Positions 5,609 to 5,806 of a stretch of DNA of 5,806 nt are shown here, piece by piece. The notes under the pieces are model-generated. The model worked only from the letters and a program-made list of their open reading frames with translations. It did not search any database and was not told the origin of the DNA. Source of the stretch: Pseudomonadota bacterium. Its GTDB lineage: Bacteria; Pseudomonadota; Alphaproteobacteria; Rhizobiales; Beijerinckiaceae. The DNA lies in the NCBI GenBank assembly GCA_023452965.1, contig JAEXUU010000461.1, forward strand, positions 1-5,806. The letters are read 5' to 3'. Each line of letters opens with the position of its first letter. The stretch's first letter is position 1. Made by a program: the position numbers and the translations under genes.

Positions 5609-5806
5609 TCAGTTGGTCGGCTGCGCCTGCGCAGGAGCCGGTGGCGGCGTCTTGCCGAGGCTCTGCGCCTGCGTGCCGGCAGCCTCGTTCGAGATCCGCT
5701 TCGCCTCGAGCTCGGCCTCGAGCTTCTTGAATTCGTCGACGGTCTTGCGCTTCGCATCGCGCTTTATGGTGGATCCGACGGGGACGTAATTCGGGTTCTG
5801 CGGCCT
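5609..5806 (-). CDS. C-terminal part of an unrecognised protein (gene runs off the right edge)
   Basis: An open minus-strand frame enters from the right edge and ends at the TGA at 5611-5609, leaving 65 residues and no start in view. The visible part begins RPQNPNYVPVGS, continues through a charged, helix- or coiled-coil-prone stretch rich in K and E (KTVDEFKKLEAELEAKR, about 21-37), and ends in a low-complexity tail of P, A and Q. The tail suggests a disordered C-terminus; a small secreted or lipoprotein-type protein is a guess that depends on the missing N-terminus. Third codon positions are mostly G or C, as in the other genes, which supports this frame over an overlapping arginine-rich one on the same strand (5491-5757). 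It is convergent with the YiiX-like gene, 84 nt apart, with no clear terminator between them. Confidence 0.65.
   Translation of the reverse strand, partial: RPQNPNYVPVGSTIKRDAKRKTVDEFKKLEAELEAKRISNEAAGTQAQSLGKTPPPAPAQAQPTN

Noticed and set aside
5491..5757. 88-codon minus-strand frame near the right edge
   Set aside because: It is very arginine/serine-rich, a typical frame-shifted shadow. The alternative minus frame ending at 5609 gives a more protein-like sequence with better third-position bias.

Overview
The window is GC-rich DNA with a strong third-position G/C bias. It looks like the chromosome of an alphaproteobacterium, most likely order Hyphomicrobiales (a Bosea/Methylobacterium-type genome would fit). 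That placement is inferred from gene content, gene order and codon use; no rRNA or other phylogenetic marker is present.

Most of the window (48-4361) is a leftward run of four genes on the minus strand. In transcription order they are: an AlaC/DapL-type PLP aminotransferase (4361-3141); an unrecognised 143-residue protein with an N-terminal membrane anchor (2958-2527); homoserine dehydrogenase hom (2470-1124); and class II fructose-1,6-bisphosphatase glpX (1046-48). A 13-bp perfect hairpin at 1-35, just past the glpX stop, probably ends the unit. From memory, aminotransferase-hom-glpX, often followed by recJ, is a recurrent neighbourhood in Alphaproteobacteria; recJ would lie beyond base 1 here. 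The shared theme is amino-acid and central carbon metabolism: pyruvate/alanine (or diaminopimelate) transamination, the aspartate-semialdehyde to homoserine branch point, and the gluconeogenic FBPase step. A strong 11-bp hairpin at 3087-3111 and a promoter-like pair of boxes at 3009-3037 suggest the aminotransferase and the downstream genes may be partly separate transcription units.

From 4362 to 4750 is a 389-base divergent intergenic region with no convincing gene but several inverted repeats, the largest having 9-bp perfect arms (4617-4652). To its right, on the plus strand, is a YiiX/YebB-like permuted papain-fold cysteine hydrolase (4751-5524) with visible His, Glu and Cys candidates. 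It converges on the C-terminal 65 codons of a minus-strand gene that runs off the right edge (5609-5806).

This is largely ordinary core-genome content. I found no mobile element, CRISPR array, tRNA/rRNA gene or defence-type cassette. The points most worth a second look are the anchored unknown protein inserted in the conserved cluster and the dyad-rich divergent intergenic region.
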